Below are positions 17,073 to 26,747 of a stretch of DNA of 63,151 bases, piece by piece. The notes under the pieces are model-generated. The model did not search any database, had not been told where the DNA came from, and worked only from the letters and a program-made list of their open reading frames with translations. Within the stretch, counting starts at the first letter, position 1. Every line of letters begins with the position of its first letter. The stretch comes from JANLTP01 sp031363055 (lineage in GTDB: Bacteria > Pseudomonadota > Gammaproteobacteria > Burkholderiales > Burkholderiaceae_E), in contig JANLTP010000265.1 of NCBI GenBank assembly GCA_031363055.1, forward strand, positions 1 to 63,151. Reading direction: 5' to 3'. A program made the translations under genes and the position numbers.

Positions 17073-17852
17073 TCAATTGGTGAACATCAGCGCGGTCAAC
17101 ATGAAATCAAACGCCAATACCGACAGCGACGACGCCACCACCGTAGTGGTCGTTGCCCGAGACACCCCTTCAGGCGTCGGGTTGGCTTCATAGCCAACGA
17201 ACACCGCAATAAACGCGCAGATAAATCCGAACACGATCGTCTTGATGACGCCATAGCCGAGATCACGGAACACATCGACGCCATTTTGCGTCTGCGACCA
17301 AAACGCACCGGCATCAATGCCGATCATTTCAACCCCGACCAGATAGCCGCCCAGTACACCGACCGCCGAAAAGATCGTTGCTAAGATTGGCAATGCAATC
17401 ACGGCCGCCAAAAACCTCGGCGCCAAGACCCGAGCCAAAGGGTCGACGGCCATCATTTCCATGGCGGCCAACTGTTCGCCCGACTTCATGAGGCCGATCT
17501 CGGCAGTCAGTGATGTGCCGGCGCGACCCGCAAACAGCAACGCGGCTACCACGGGCCCAAGTTCACGTACCAGCGACAACGTAACCAAGAGGCCCAGCGC
17601 CTGTTCCGAGCCGTAACGCTGCAAGGTGTAGTAGCCCTGCAGCCCAAGCACAAAGCCGACAAACAAACCGGAGATCGCAATGATCGACAACGAATAGTTG
17701 CCGATGAAATGAATCTGATCGATCACCCAGCGCGGCCGCCGCAGGCAACCAAGCATCAACCAACACAAGCGCGCGAAAAAACGCGCAGCGTAACCCAAAG
17801 TATCCAGGCAACCCAACACCCAGGCGCCCAGCCCTTGCAAATTGGCCAGCAT
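17073..17852 (-). CDS. mlaE: Lipid ABC transporter permease MlaE
   Basis: 259 residues from ATG 17852, which overlaps the mlaF stop as TGATG; a TTG one codon earlier is also possible. It has the MlaE/YrbE fold with about five membrane helices and the family motif EIGLMKSGEQLAAMEMM before PLARVLAPRFLA. It is the membrane part of the MlaFEDB phospholipid transporter. Confidence 0.95.
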   Translation of the reverse strand: MLANLQGLGAWVLGCLDTLGYAARFFARLCWLMLGCLRRPRWVIDQIHFIGNYSLSIIAISGLFVGFVLGLQGYYTLQRYGSEQALGLLVTLSLVRELGPVVAALLFAGRAGTSLTAEIGLMKSGEQLAAMEMMAVDPLARVLAPRFLAAVIALPILATIFSAVGVLGGYLVGVEMIGIDAGAFWSQTQNGVDVFRDLGYGVIKTIVFGFICAFIAVFVGYEANPTPEGVSRATTTTVVASSLSVLAFDFMLTALMFTN

Positions 17853-18679
17853 CAACTGGGCCTCCGACCGCTACGATCACCCAAGGTGGCGCCGAAATCC
17901 TCTTCCACGCTGACCGACGGGTAATGGAAACGTACCGGACCATCGCGTTCACCATCCAGAAACTGGCGCACCTCCGGATCGACGCTGGTACGCAGTTGCG
18001 CAGGCGTGCCTTCGCCGAGCATTTTGCCGACCGCCAGCAAATAAACGTAATCACAAATGGCAAAACTCTCCTGTACATCATGGGTGACCAGAATCGATGT
18101 CGCCCCGAGCGCATCGTTGAGGGTGCGAATCAGACTGGCAATCGTACCCAGTGAGATCGGATCAAGACCCGCAAAAGGCTCATCGAACATCAATAACGGC
18201 GGGTCCAGCGCGATCGCCCGTGCCAGCGCCACCCGGCGCGCCATGCCGCCCGAGATCTGCGACGGCATGAGTTTCGCGGCACCGCGCAGACCGACCGCAT
18301 TGAGCTTCATGAGCACCAGGTCGCGGATCAATTCATCACTGAGGCTGGTATGTTCGCGCAGCGGAAACGCGACGTTCTCGAACACACTGAGATCGGTAAA
18401 CAGCGCACCGAACTGAAACAGCATGCCCATTTTGCGACGGGCCGCGTACAGGCCATCGCGGTCCTGTGCATGTACGTCCAGGCCATCGAACATGACCTTG
18501 CCCGACTGCGGTTTGAGTTGACCACCAATCAATTTGAGCACTGTGGTTTTCCCGCAACCCGACCCTCCCATGAGTGCGGTCACTGAGCCGCGAGGAAACT
18601 TCATCGACAGGTTATTGATGATGTTTCGGTCGCGATATCCAAATCGGACTTGATCTATATGCAGAAAATCTTCGCTCAA
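17852..18679 (-). CDS. mlaF: Lipid ABC transporter ATPase MlaF
   Basis: 275 residues, TTG start at 18679. Walker A is GGSGCGKTT, the signature is ISGGMARRVALARAI, Walker B is LLMFDEPFAGLDP and the H-loop is VTHDVQE. It drives phospholipid transport through MlaE/MlaD. First gene of mlaFEDACB. Confidence 0.95.
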   Translation of the reverse strand: MSEDFLHIDQVRFGYRDRNIINNLSMKFPRGSVTALMGGSGCGKTTVLKLIGGQLKPQSGKVMFDGLDVHAQDRDGLYAARRKMGMLFQFGALFTDLSVFENVAFPLREHTSLSDELIRDLVLMKLNAVGLRGAAKLMPSQISGGMARRVALARAIALDPPLLMFDEPFAGLDPISLGTIASLIRTLNDALGATSILVTHDVQESFAICDYVYLLAVGKMLGEGTPAQLRTSVDPEVRQFLDGERDGPVRFHYPSVSVEEDFGATLGDRSGRRPS

Positions 18680-18700
18680 TCGAGGCTCAGTCGGGTGTAA

Positions 18701-20692
18701 TCAAGCGAGGATTCTAACTTCCGCCGCACTAACCTGTTCCAGGGTACCCGAAACCACCAGCTTGTCGCCGACCTCGATCGCGGTATGCAGATCGAGATCA
18801 ACCAGCCGTTTGCCCTTGCGCACTAAGGCACTCAGGCGCGCGCCATAGAGCTCGAGCGCGCTGATCGGCTGCCCGACCCAGGCATTGCCGGCGTTGATGC
18901 TGACCGGTCGCAAATGCATATCGGCGTCTTCGATCTGGTCGATATCCTGATCGTCGACGCCGTGAAAGAAACCCTGCAGCAGTGCATAGCGATTTTCGCG
19001 AATCTGATTGACGCGGCTCTGCACCTGGCCAATCGGCACACCGGCCAGGGCCAGGGCATGCGAGGCCAGCATCAGGCTGCCCTCGACGATCTCCGGCACG
19101 ACCTCGGTTGCCCCGGCCGCGCGCAGTCGCTCGATATCGGCTTCATGAGCGGTGCGCACCAGCACCGGCAGGTTCGGCGCCAGTTGACGGACCAGATGCA
19201 ACACCTTCAGCGCGCTCGCCGTATCATCGAAGGTAATGGCCAGCGCCCGAGCACGATGCAGGCCCACCGCCTGCAAGGTGTCGCGCCGTGTCGAGTCGCC
19301 GTACACCACCGACTCACCAGCGCCGGCAGCCTGCTTGACCCGATCGATATCGAGATCCAGCGCCATGAACGGCACCCGCTCGGCCTCGAGAACGTGCGCC
19401 AGGCCTTGGCCGCTGCGGCCAAAGCCGCAAATGATCACGTGTTGCTTGCGCGCCAAACTGCGCGAGGCAATGGTCTGCAATTGCAAGGAGCGCTGCAGCC
19501 ATTCCTGGCCGGACAATCGCAGCGCGATCGTGCCGGACTTCTGGATCAACAACGGCGACAGCAACAACGATAACAACATGGCCGCCAATATCGGCTGCAA
19601 CACCGCTTCGGGGACCAGTTGATTGCCCAGCGCCTGAGCGAGCAACACGAAGCCGAATTCGCCGGCCTGTGCCAGCCAGATTCCGGTTCGGATGGCGGTG
19701 CCGGTACCGGCGCCGAAGGCTTTAGCCAACAACATCACCAACGCGAACTTGATGACCACCGGGATCAACAGAAACAACAGCACGCGCGGCCAGGCGTCGA
19801 CCACTACCTGCACATTCAACTGCATGCCGATCGCTACAAAGAACAGTCCCAACAGTACATCGCGAAACGGTTTGATGTCTTCTTCGACCTGATAGCGAAA
19901 CTCGGTTTCGGCAATCAACATACCGGCGACGAAGGCGCCTAATTCCATCGACAGACCGGCCTTGGCGGTCAGCCAGGCAAAGAACAGGGTCGCCAACAAG
20001 ACGTTCAAGGTAAACAGTTCATGCGAGCGCTGGCGCGCCACCAGATTGAACCAGGCGCGCATCAGGCGCGGACCAAAACGCAACAGAAAGATCAGCAACA
20101 CCGCCGCCTTCAACAGGGCCAGCGACATGGCCGATAACCAATCGCCACCGGCAGCCAAAGCCGGTATCAGAATCAGCAGCGGGATGACGGCCAGGTCCTG
20201 GAACAACAGCACGCTGAACACGCGCTGGCCGTGTTCGGTTTCGAGTTCACGGCGTTCGGTCAAGAGCTTGCTGACCAGCGCGGTCGACGACATGGCCGCC
20301 GCGCCGCCGATCGCCAGAGCGGCCCGCCAATCGATCACTTCGCCCATGAAGTAGTTCAGCACCGCCGGCGGTACGACCACAAACAGGAACATGACCGCAA
20401 CGATGGTGGTCGTGACCTGCGCGCCGCCCAAGCCGAACACCAGTCGACGCATCGACGTCAACTTCGTGAGGTTGAACTCCAGACCCAATGAAAACATCAG
20501 AAAAACAACACCGATCTCACCGAGGCTCTGCACCGCCTGTTGATCCGACGCGAGATTGATGGCGTGCGGCCCGAGCAATACACCGACGGCCAGGTACGCG
20601 ACCAGCGGCGGCAAGTGAATCAGTCGCAAAAAAACCACCATCAGCACGGCAGCCGCCAGCAGGATCAGCGTGAGTTCGAGAGAGGAAAGCAT
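18701..20692 (-). CDS. CPA2-family monovalent cation:proton antiporter with RCK domains (Kef/YbaL-like)
   Basis: 663 residues. The first 390 or so form 12-13 membrane helices of the Na+/H+ exchanger fold (LGEIGVVFLMFSLGLEF, FQDLAVIPLLIL, AGEFGFVLL). An RCK_N Rossmann domain starts at GFGRSGQGLAHVLE (about 425), and an RCK_C domain closes the protein (from about 565). Members such as KefB/KefC and YbaL export K+ in exchange for H+ under control of cytoplasmic ligands. It is divergent from kdsD with only 24 bases between starts. Confidence 0.93.
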   Translation of the reverse strand: MLSSLELTLILLAAAVLMVVFLRLIHLPPLVAYLAVGVLLGPHAINLASDQQAVQSLGEIGVVFLMFSLGLEFNLTKLTSMRRLVFGLGGAQVTTTIVAVMFLFVVVPPAVLNYFMGEVIDWRAALAIGGAAAMSSTALVSKLLTERRELETEHGQRVFSVLLFQDLAVIPLLILIPALAAGGDWLSAMSLALLKAAVLLIFLLRFGPRLMRAWFNLVARQRSHELFTLNVLLATLFFAWLTAKAGLSMELGAFVAGMLIAETEFRYQVEEDIKPFRDVLLGLFFVAIGMQLNVQVVVDAWPRVLLFLLIPVVIKFALVMLLAKAFGAGTGTAIRTGIWLAQAGEFGFVLLAQALGNQLVPEAVLQPILAAMLLSLLLSPLLIQKSGTIALRLSGQEWLQRSLQLQTIASRSLARKQHVIICGFGRSGQGLAHVLEAERVPFMALDLDIDRVKQAAGAGESVVYGDSTRRDTLQAVGLHRARALAITFDDTASALKVLHLVRQLAPNLPVLVRTAHEADIERLRAAGATEVVPEIVEGSLMLASHALALAGVPIGQVQSRVNQIRENRYALLQGFFHGVDDQDIDQIEDADMHLRPVSINAGNAWVGQPISALELYGARLSALVRKGKRLVDLDLHTAIEVGDKLVVSGTLEQVSAAEVRILA

Positions 20693-20716
20693 TCAGCCAT
20701 CTTATATACTCAGTGT

Positions 20717-21718
20717 ATGAGTATTGTAGACAGAGCCGAATTGCCGAAGCGGGTGTTGCTGCGGGCACGACAAGTCATCGAGATTGAAGCGCAGGCGGTC
20801 AGCAATCTGAGCGCCAAACTGGGTGACGATTTTGTCAAGGCATGCGAACTGATGCTCGATTGCAAGGGTCGTGTGATTGTCAGTGGCATGGGCAAGTCGG
20901 GGCATGTGGCGCGCAAGGTCGCTTCAACCTTGGCTTCAACCGGAACACCGGCGTTTTTTGTGCACCCTGCCGAGGCCAGCCACGGTGACCTCGGCATGGT
21001 CACCGCAGACGACGTCTTCGTGGCGCTTTCAAACTCGGGAACGACCGAAGAGTTGCTGACCATCGTGCCGCTGGTCAAGCGCCTCGGCGCCAAGCTGATT
21101 GCGCTCACCGGCAATCCCGCTTCTGCGCTGGCACAATTGGCCGACTGCCATCTCGACGTGGCGGTCGAACGTGAGGCTTGTCCGTTGAACCTTGCACCGA
21201 CCGCCAGCACGACGGCAACCTTGGCGATGGGCGATGCCTTGGCCGTGGCCTTGCTCGAGGCGCGCGGCTTTGGTGAAGAGGACTTCGCAAGTTCGCATCC
21301 GGGCGGCGCCATCGGCCGAAAACTGCTGACGCGAGTGAGCGACATCATGCGAACCGGTGACGCCATTCCGATCGTCGCATTGGGCACCCCGTTGTCCGAG
21401 GCGTTGTTGCAAATGACCCGCAAGCGCATGGGCATGATCATCATCTGTGGCGAGTCGCGGTCTCTGCTCGGCATCTTTACCGATGGCGATTTGCGCCGGC
21501 TGATTGAGCACGGCCGTGATATCCGCTCGTTGACCGTCGATGATGTCATGACCCGCGCACCGGTCACCGTCGCGGCCGATGCGCTGGCCAGTGCGGCTGT
21601 GCGTTTGCTCGAAGATCAACGCAAGAGTCAATTGGTGGTCACCGAGGTACGTGCCGGCAGGCATTGGGTAGTCGGCGCATTGCATGTTCACGATCTGTTG
21701 ATCGCCAAGGTTGCCTGA
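20717..21718 (+). CDS. kdsD: D-arabinose-5-phosphate isomerase
   Basis: 333 residues. It interconverts ribulose-5-phosphate and arabinose-5-phosphate, the first step of Kdo synthesis. It has a SIS domain (GMGKSGHVARKVASTLASTG region at about 57-76, SNSGTTEEL, SHPGGAIGRKLL) followed by two CBS domains. The ATG at 20717 matches the family start but has no ribosome site. A TATACT lies at 20705-20710, seven bases upstream, so a leaderless mRNA is possible. Confidence 0.96.
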   Translation: MSIVDRAELPKRVLLRARQVIEIEAQAVSNLSAKLGDDFVKACELMLDCKGRVIVSGMGKSGHVARKVASTLASTGTPAFFVHPAEASHGDLGMVTADDVFVALSNSGTTEELLTIVPLVKRLGAKLIALTGNPASALAQLADCHLDVAVEREACPLNLAPTASTTATLAMGDALAVALLEARGFGEEDFASSHPGGAIGRKLLTRVSDIMRTGDAIPIVALGTPLSEALLQMTRKRMGMIIICGESRSLLGIFTDGDLRRLIEHGRDIRSLTVDDVMTRAPVTVAADALASAAVRLLEDQRKSQLVVTEVRAGRHWVVGALHVHDLLIAKVA

Positions 21719-22317
21719 TGTCGGAGCAAGCGTCAGTCGATGCGCGCCTGGCTGACGTACGTCTTGCCAATGTACGCCTGGCCGACGCCGTATTGCGCGC
21801 AAAAGCCATTCGAATGCTGGTGCTCGATGTCGACGGTACGCTGACCGATGGCCGAATCTACATCGGTCCAGAGGGCGAAACCTGCAAGGCCTTTTCGGTT
21901 CATGATGGCTTCGGCCTGAACCTGCTGCGGCAAGCGGGTCTGAAACTGGCCATCGTGACCGGCCGCGAATCGCGCATTGTCGAGCGACGGGCGGCTGAGT
22001 TGAACTTCGATCGCGTGTTGCAGGGCGTCGCCGACAAAGGTGCAGCCCTGAAAAGCCTCGCGCAAACGTTCGGGTTCGGCGTGCAGGAACTGGCCTTTAT
22101 GGGCGATGATTGGCCCGATCTCGCGGCGATGCGTCAAGCCGGTCTGGCGCTGGCCGTCGCCAACGCGACCCCGGAGGTCCTTGCCTGCGCCCATTGGGTC
22201 TCCAGCGCTTCGGGCGGCAACGGCGCGGTGCGCGAGTTCGCGCAATGGTGGCTGACCAGCACCGGTCAACTCGAGCGCTTGCGGCAAAAGTATCAGGCCA
22301 TGAGCCAACAGCAATGA
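21718..22317 (+). CDS. kdsC: Kdo-8-phosphate phosphatase
   Basis: 199 residues, HAD family. It removes phosphate from Kdo-8-P. The nucleophile motif is DVDGTLTDG, and the KdsC signature loop is GDDWPDLAAM. The ATG overlaps the kdsD stop as TGATG. The first 25 residues carry a 5-residue repeat (RLADV, RLANV, RLADA) encoded by a 15-bp array and absent from typical KdsC proteins. Confidence 0.95.
   Translation: MSEQASVDARLADVRLANVRLADAVLRAKAIRMLVLDVDGTLTDGRIYIGPEGETCKAFSVHDGFGLNLLRQAGLKLAIVTGRESRIVERRAAELNFDRVLQGVADKGAALKSLAQTFGFGVQELAFMGDDWPDLAAMRQAGLALAVANATPEVLACAHWVSSASGGNGAVREFAQWWLTSTGQLERLRQKYQAMSQQQ
21745..21789. repeat. Three 15-bp tandem repeats in the kdsC N-terminus
   Basis: Units CGCCTGGCTGACGTA, CGTCTTGCCAATGTA and CGCCTGGCCGACGCC are contiguous and in frame, giving RLADV, RLANV and RLADA. 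Confidence 0.85.
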
Positions 22318-22925
22318 ACAGCGGTCGCCTGTACGATCAGATGGCGGCGCTGATTTCGCTGGTGTTATTGAGCGTATTGGCGATGATGACCTACTACCTG
22401 GCCGAGTTTGCAGGCCGCGACGACGGCCTGAGCCGACCGCGCAAGGTGACACACGAGCAGGACTACTTCGTCGAACATTTCGCCCTGACCCGGCTGAACT
22501 CGGCCGGGCAACCGGCTTTCACATTGACCGCCGAACGCCTCAAGCATTTTCCGGATGATGATTCCACCGAGTATTTACTGCCGAAGTTGGTGAGCCTGGA
22601 TCCGAGCAAACCGAAGATTACCTTGACGGCCAATCGCGGTCATTCGACCAGCGAAGGGGTTGAAACCCATTTGCACGACAATGTTGTCATGACACGAGCG
22701 GAGACACCGACCAACGAGCCTCTGAAGATCTCGACCGAGTATATTTTGCTGCTGTCCGACGACGATATCGCCCGTACTGACCGCTTTGTGACCATACTGA
22801 ACGGCCCGTCGATCTTGACTGGCATTGGCATGGAATTCAATAATGCCTCCCGGCAACTCGAAATACGAAACCAGGTACGCGGAACCTGGGTGTTGCCCGA
22901 GAACAGTGCGAAAATCACACCATAA
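22314..22925 (+). CDS. lptC: LPS export protein LptC
   Basis: 203 residues from ATG 22314, which overlaps the kdsC stop (ATGA). One membrane helix at about 11-33 (ALISLVLLSVLAMMTYYLAE, cited in part) is followed by a beta-jellyroll domain. LptC takes LPS from LptB2FG and passes it to LptA. Sequence similarity in this family is low; the call rests on topology and the lptC-lptA-lptB order. Confidence 0.9.
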   Translation: MNSGRLYDQMAALISLVLLSVLAMMTYYLAEFAGRDDGLSRPRKVTHEQDYFVEHFALTRLNSAGQPAFTLTAERLKHFPDDDSTEYLLPKLVSLDPSKPKITLTANRGHSTSEGVETHLHDNVVMTRAETPTNEPLKISTEYILLLSDDDIARTDRFVTILNGPSILTGIGMEFNNASRQLEIRNQVRGTWVLPENSAKITP

Positions 22926-22927
22926 TC

Positions 22928-23605
22928 ATGAAAACCGGGTCCTCAGACGCGAAACGTTCGCCTATTGGTATTGCTAGTGCAACGGCAAGCGTTGCGCTGA
23001 GTCTGCTGTTGGCGTTGAGCAGCGCGCCGGCGCTGGCTGAAAAAGCCGACAAACAGAAACCGGTCAATGTCGAAGCGGACAAAATGCAATATGACGACAT
23101 CAAACAAATCAACGTGTTCAGTGGCAATGTTCGCCTGACCAAGGGCAGCATCGTCATTACCGGTGACCGGGTAGTGGTCAAGCAGGACTCGGAAGGTTTT
23201 CAGCACGGTACCGCACTCGGCAATCCGGCCACCTTTCGGCAAAAGCGCGAAGGTGTCGACCAATATGTCGAAGGCTGTGGCTTGCAACTCGAATATGACG
23301 GCAAGAGCGAGATCGTAAAGTTTACCGACAAGGCGCAGCTCAAGCGCTACGAGGGCGATCGTCTGACCGACGAGGTCTACGGCACCACCATAGTGTACGA
23401 AAGCCTGTCAGAATTTTTTACCGTTGACAGCCAGACCGGCGCTAAACGCGAAATTCCGGGGCGCGTCAAAGTCATCATTCAACCAAAAGCCGAGGGTGAA
23501 CCGATCAAGGTTGCGCCGGTCGTCAGTCGCAATGCCACGAACCTGAAGTCCGCAACTGCATTGGCTGGCAACAGTGGCCCGGCACAGGCGGCGAAATGTC
23601 GATGA
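22928..23605 (+). CDS. lptA: Periplasmic LPS bridge protein LptA
   Basis: 225 residues. A signal peptide ends at ALAEKAD. The OstA-type beta-jellyroll shows in VEADKMQYDDIKQINVFSGNV (cited in part) and KGSIVITGDRVVV. LptA polymers bridge inner and outer membranes for LPS transport. The 3' end overlaps a 21-bp direct repeat. Confidence 0.93.
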   Translation: MKTGSSDAKRSPIGIASATASVALSLLLALSSAPALAEKADKQKPVNVEADKMQYDDIKQINVFSGNVRLTKGSIVITGDRVVVKQDSEGFQHGTALGNPATFRQKREGVDQYVEGCGLQLEYDGKSEIVKFTDKAQLKRYEGDRLTDEVYGTTIVYESLSEFFTVDSQTGAKREIPGRVKVIIQPKAEGEPIKVAPVVSRNATNLKSATALAGNSGPAQAAKCR

Positions 23606-23638
23606 AGCGCCCGCAAGTGTCGATGAACCGCCCGGAAT
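23597..23638. repeat. 21-bp direct repeat at the lptA-lptB junction
   Basis: Two adjacent 21-base units (23597-23617 and 23618-23638), both beginning TGTCGATGAA and continuing CGCCCG, cover the lptA stop and the region just before the chosen lptB start. Confidence 0.8.
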
Positions 23639-24479
23639 GGCGCTCGTGAACGCCCCGCTTTCCGAAGCCGCCTTGGCCGCACAAGCCAACCAGCCCGGCA
23701 GCAGTCCGTTCGAGTTGCCGCTGCGTCGCGCCGTGCAGCCGAGTACGCTGGCCGTCATGCATCTGATGAAGGCTTACCATGGTCGACAAGTCGTCAAGGA
23801 CGTGTCGCTGGAAGTCAGAAGTGGCGAGGTGGTTGGTTTGTTGGGCCCGAACGGCGCCGGCAAGACCACCTGCTTCTACATGATCGTCGGTCTGGTTCCT
23901 TCGGATGCCGGCAACATTGAATTGGACGGCAAATTGATCGGCCGGCTGCCGATTCACCGGCGTGCCCGGCTCGGCCTTTCGTATCTGCCGCAAGAAGCGT
24001 CGGTGTTTCGCAAACTGACGGTCGAGGAAAATATTCAAGCGGTTCTGGAATTGCAGCTTTCGGTTTCCGGCGCCGCCTTGTCGCGCGCAGCGGTTCAGAA
24101 ACGGCTCGGCGAGTTGCTTGGCGAGCTGCAGATTGCCCACATACGCTCCAATCCGGCCATGTCGCTGTCGGGTGGCGAACGACGTCGGGTTGAGATTGCG
24201 CGCGCGCTGGCTTCGTCGCCTCGATTCGTTCTGCTGGACGAACCGTTTGCCGGCGTCGACCCGATCGCGGTCATCGAAATCCAGAGAATCGTGAAGTTTC
24301 TGAAGGATCGCTCGATCGGTGTGTTGATAACCGACCACAATGTGCGTGAAACTTTGGGTATTTGCGATCGTGCCTATATCATTAACGCTGGTACTGTTCT
24401 TGCTTACGGCCGTCCAGACGAGATCGTTGCCAACGAAAGTGTGCGACGCGTCTACTTGGGTGAGCATTTCCGGATGTAG
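23637..24479 (+). CDS. lptB: LPS export ATPase LptB, with N-terminal extension
   Basis: 280 residues from ATG 23637. Walker A is GPNGAGKTT, the signature is LSGGERRRVEIARAL, Walker B is FVLLDEPFAGVDP and the switch His is in TDHNVRET. It powers LptB2FG. About 40 residues before the conserved MHLMKAYHGRQ are extra and Ala/Pro-rich, overlapping the repeat region; an ATG at 23757 would give a normal-length protein but discards the in-frame extension. Confidence 0.94.
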   Translation: MALVNAPLSEAALAAQANQPGSSPFELPLRRAVQPSTLAVMHLMKAYHGRQVVKDVSLEVRSGEVVGLLGPNGAGKTTCFYMIVGLVPSDAGNIELDGKLIGRLPIHRRARLGLSYLPQEASVFRKLTVEENIQAVLELQLSVSGAALSRAAVQKRLGELLGELQIAHIRSNPAMSLSGGERRRVEIARALASSPRFVLLDEPFAGVDPIAVIEIQRIVKFLKDRSIGVLITDHNVRETLGICDRAYIINAGTVLAYGRPDEIVANESVRRVYLGEHFRM

Positions 24480-24594
24480 CAAGCAACCTGACAAGCTGCA
24501 CGAGAAATGTTGGCCGCCTGGGGCTGTTCGCCTAGCTGGCGGCCCCGACCTCGTCGGATCTGCGCGGGGAAATTGCCCGGCTATTTAGGATCCG

Positions 24595-26112
24595 ATGAAA
24601 CAAACGCTTCAGTTCCGACTTTCTCAGCATTTGGCGCTGACCCCACAATTGCAACAGTCGATCCGACTGCTGCAGCTCTCTACGCTCGAGCTGAATCAGG
24701 AGATTGAGCAGGCACTCAGTGATAACCCGCTGCTCGAGCGGATTGACGATCCGATGGACGGGGCCCTGCGAATTCTGCCCAACGGCGGCCTCGAAACGCC
24801 GCGCAGCAGCGACAGCGGCGCCGACCAGTCATTCGCCAGCAGCAGCAACTCCGACGAAAATCGCGCCACCGACGAGCCAACCGCCAGCGGCACGGACCGT
24901 GACAACGATGCCCCCGATTGGGATAACAGCGCCGCCATGGACGGCTTCTCGGATCATTCGGGCCGCAAGCGCGGCGACGAGGACAACGAGGAGAACAACT
25001 ACTTGCAGATGGCCTCGGCGGGTATCTCGCTACGAGACCACCTGAGCGCCCAATTACGTTCGCTGAACTGCTCGCCACGCGATCGCGGCCTGGTCACCGT
25101 GCTGATCGATGAGGTCAATCCGGACGGCTATTTGCAGCTCGAGATCGAAGACCTGCGCAGCATCGTACCCAGTGAGCTCGAGATTGAAGACAGCGAGTTG
25201 AATACCGCGTTGCACTTGCTGCAAAGCTTTGATCCGGTCGGCGTCGGCGCCCGCAGTGTCGCCGAATGCCTGCAATTGCAATTGGCGGCACCTCGCATGC
25301 AAGTCGAGCATCCGGGCAAATTGCTCGACATCACCCGACAACTGGTGCGTGACTATTTACCTTTGCTGGCGGCCCGTGATTTCGTCAAGCTCAAGCGTGC
25401 GCTGCGCTGTGACGACGATATGCTGCGGGCCGCCCAGCAATTGATCAAATCCCTGAACCCGAGGCCCGGCTCGCAGTATTCGTCCGACGAATCGAACTAT
25501 GTCATCCCGGACGTCATCGTCAAGAAGACTCGGCAAGGCTGGCAGGCCGTGCTCAACGCCGATGTCATGCCCAAGCTGCGCATCAACGACATGTATGCGC
25601 AGATTCTCAAACGTAACCGTGGCGCCAATGGGGCTTTAGGCGGGCAACTGCAAGAAGCGCGCTGGTTATTGAAAAATGTTCAACAGAGGTTTGACACAAT
25701 CCTCAGAGTGGCGCAGGCTATCGTTGAACGTCAACGTTCTTTCTTCTCGCACGGGGCAGTCGCCATGCGGCCGCTGGTGTTGCGCGAGATTGCCGATGCC
25801 GTTGGGCTTCACGAATCAACCGTCTCTCGGGTAACCACGCAGAAGTTCATGCTGACACCGTACGGAACCCTCGAACTGAAGTATTTTTTCGGTAGTCACG
25901 TTTCCACTGAGTCGGGTGGCGAGGCGTCAAGCACCGCCATTCGTGAACTGATCAAGCAACTTATCGCCACGGAGGACACCAAAACCCCACTATCTGATAA
26001 CCGAATTGCCGAACTGCTGGGCGCACAGGGAATCATGGTTGCACGACGAACCGTCGCAAAATATCGCGAAGCCTTGAAGATCTCTCCGGTAGCCCAACGC
26101 AAGGCCCTTTAG
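24595..26112 (+). CDS. rpoN: RNA polymerase sigma-54 factor
   Basis: 505 residues. The N-terminal Gln/Leu-rich activator region (LTPQLQQSIRLLQLS), an acidic linker (about 60-135), the core-binding domain, the helix-turn-helix around LHESTVSRVTTQKFM and the C-terminal RpoN box ARRTVAKYRE are all present. It recognises -24/-12 promoters with enhancer-binding proteins. The lptB-rpoN-hpf-ptsN order is conserved. An AGGA precedes the ATG. Confidence 0.98.
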   Translation: MKQTLQFRLSQHLALTPQLQQSIRLLQLSTLELNQEIEQALSDNPLLERIDDPMDGALRILPNGGLETPRSSDSGADQSFASSSNSDENRATDEPTASGTDRDNDAPDWDNSAAMDGFSDHSGRKRGDEDNEENNYLQMASAGISLRDHLSAQLRSLNCSPRDRGLVTVLIDEVNPDGYLQLEIEDLRSIVPSELEIEDSELNTALHLLQSFDPVGVGARSVAECLQLQLAAPRMQVEHPGKLLDITRQLVRDYLPLLAARDFVKLKRALRCDDDMLRAAQQLIKSLNPRPGSQYSSDESNYVIPDVIVKKTRQGWQAVLNADVMPKLRINDMYAQILKRNRGANGALGGQLQEARWLLKNVQQRFDTILRVAQAIVERQRSFFSHGAVAMRPLVLREIADAVGLHESTVSRVTTQKFMLTPYGTLELKYFFGSHVSTESGGEASSTAIRELIKQLIATEDTKTPLSDNRIAELLGAQGIMVARRTVAKYREALKISPVAQRKAL

Positions 26113-26151
26113 CTTAATCTGAGTTGTAACGCTTACACACAGGAGTAGAGG

Positions 26152-26490
26152 ATGAATCTATCGATCAGCGGACATCACCTGGCAGTAACCCCCTCCATGA
26201 GAGGGTATCTCGTTCAGAAGCTCGACCGAATACGACGACACTTCGACCAGGTAATAGATGTGAATGCGGTTTTATCCGTTGATAAGCTAGAACAGAAAGC
26301 CGAGGTGACGATCCACGTACGCGGCAAGGAAATTAACGCCCAGGCCGTCAGTCCCGACCTGTATGCCGCCATCGATGTGCTCATCGATCGACTCGACCGA
26401 CAGGTGCTCAAATACAAAAGCAAGCGGCAAGCACACGGCCACGTGCCGCTGAAACGCGCTGAGTTGGGCGAACTCGCCAACGATGCCTGA
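26152..26490 (+). CDS. hpf: Ribosome hibernation promoting factor
   Basis: 112 residues, short HPF/YfiA type. The beta-alpha-beta fold is shown by LSISGHHLAVTPSMRGY and AINVLIDRLDRQV-like residues (here AIDVLIDRLDRQV). It binds the 30S subunit in stationary phase and promotes 100S dimer formation or blocks tRNA sites. A strong AGGAG precedes the start, 40 bases after rpoN. Confidence 0.95.
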   Translation: MNLSISGHHLAVTPSMRGYLVQKLDRIRRHFDQVIDVNAVLSVDKLEQKAEVTIHVRGKEINAQAVSPDLYAAIDVLIDRLDRQVLKYKSKRQAHGHVPLKRAELGELANDA

Positions 26491-26747
26491 GTTACCAGGC
26501 GCCCGCTGCGCCGCGCGCATTGCGGATTCGGCGGGTGCCAAAACGCTTGAAATCATTCTGGAAAATCGAGTTGGTCGGCCAAACCACCTCTCTGCATTCC
26601 AACAATGTGAAATTTGCTGCATTGCCGCAAGTTTAGAAGCTTTGCCCTAGTTCCCAACCGAAGTTGTTTGCCTATAATCGCGGCGTCATCAATTTTTGCA
26701 GCGCGTCATGAACGCTCTTCCGGGGCGCAGTGACGGTGAATACACCG

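Noticed and set aside
23523..24494. Long reverse-strand reading frame of 323 codons opposite lptB
   Set aside because: It lies antisense to a clear LptB with all ATPase motifs and has no recognisable domain. GC-rich codon use commonly gives such mirror frames.
26491..26747. Sigma-54 promoter before ptsN
   Set aside because: A TGGCAC occurs on the reverse strand but no matching -12 TTGC at the right spacing.
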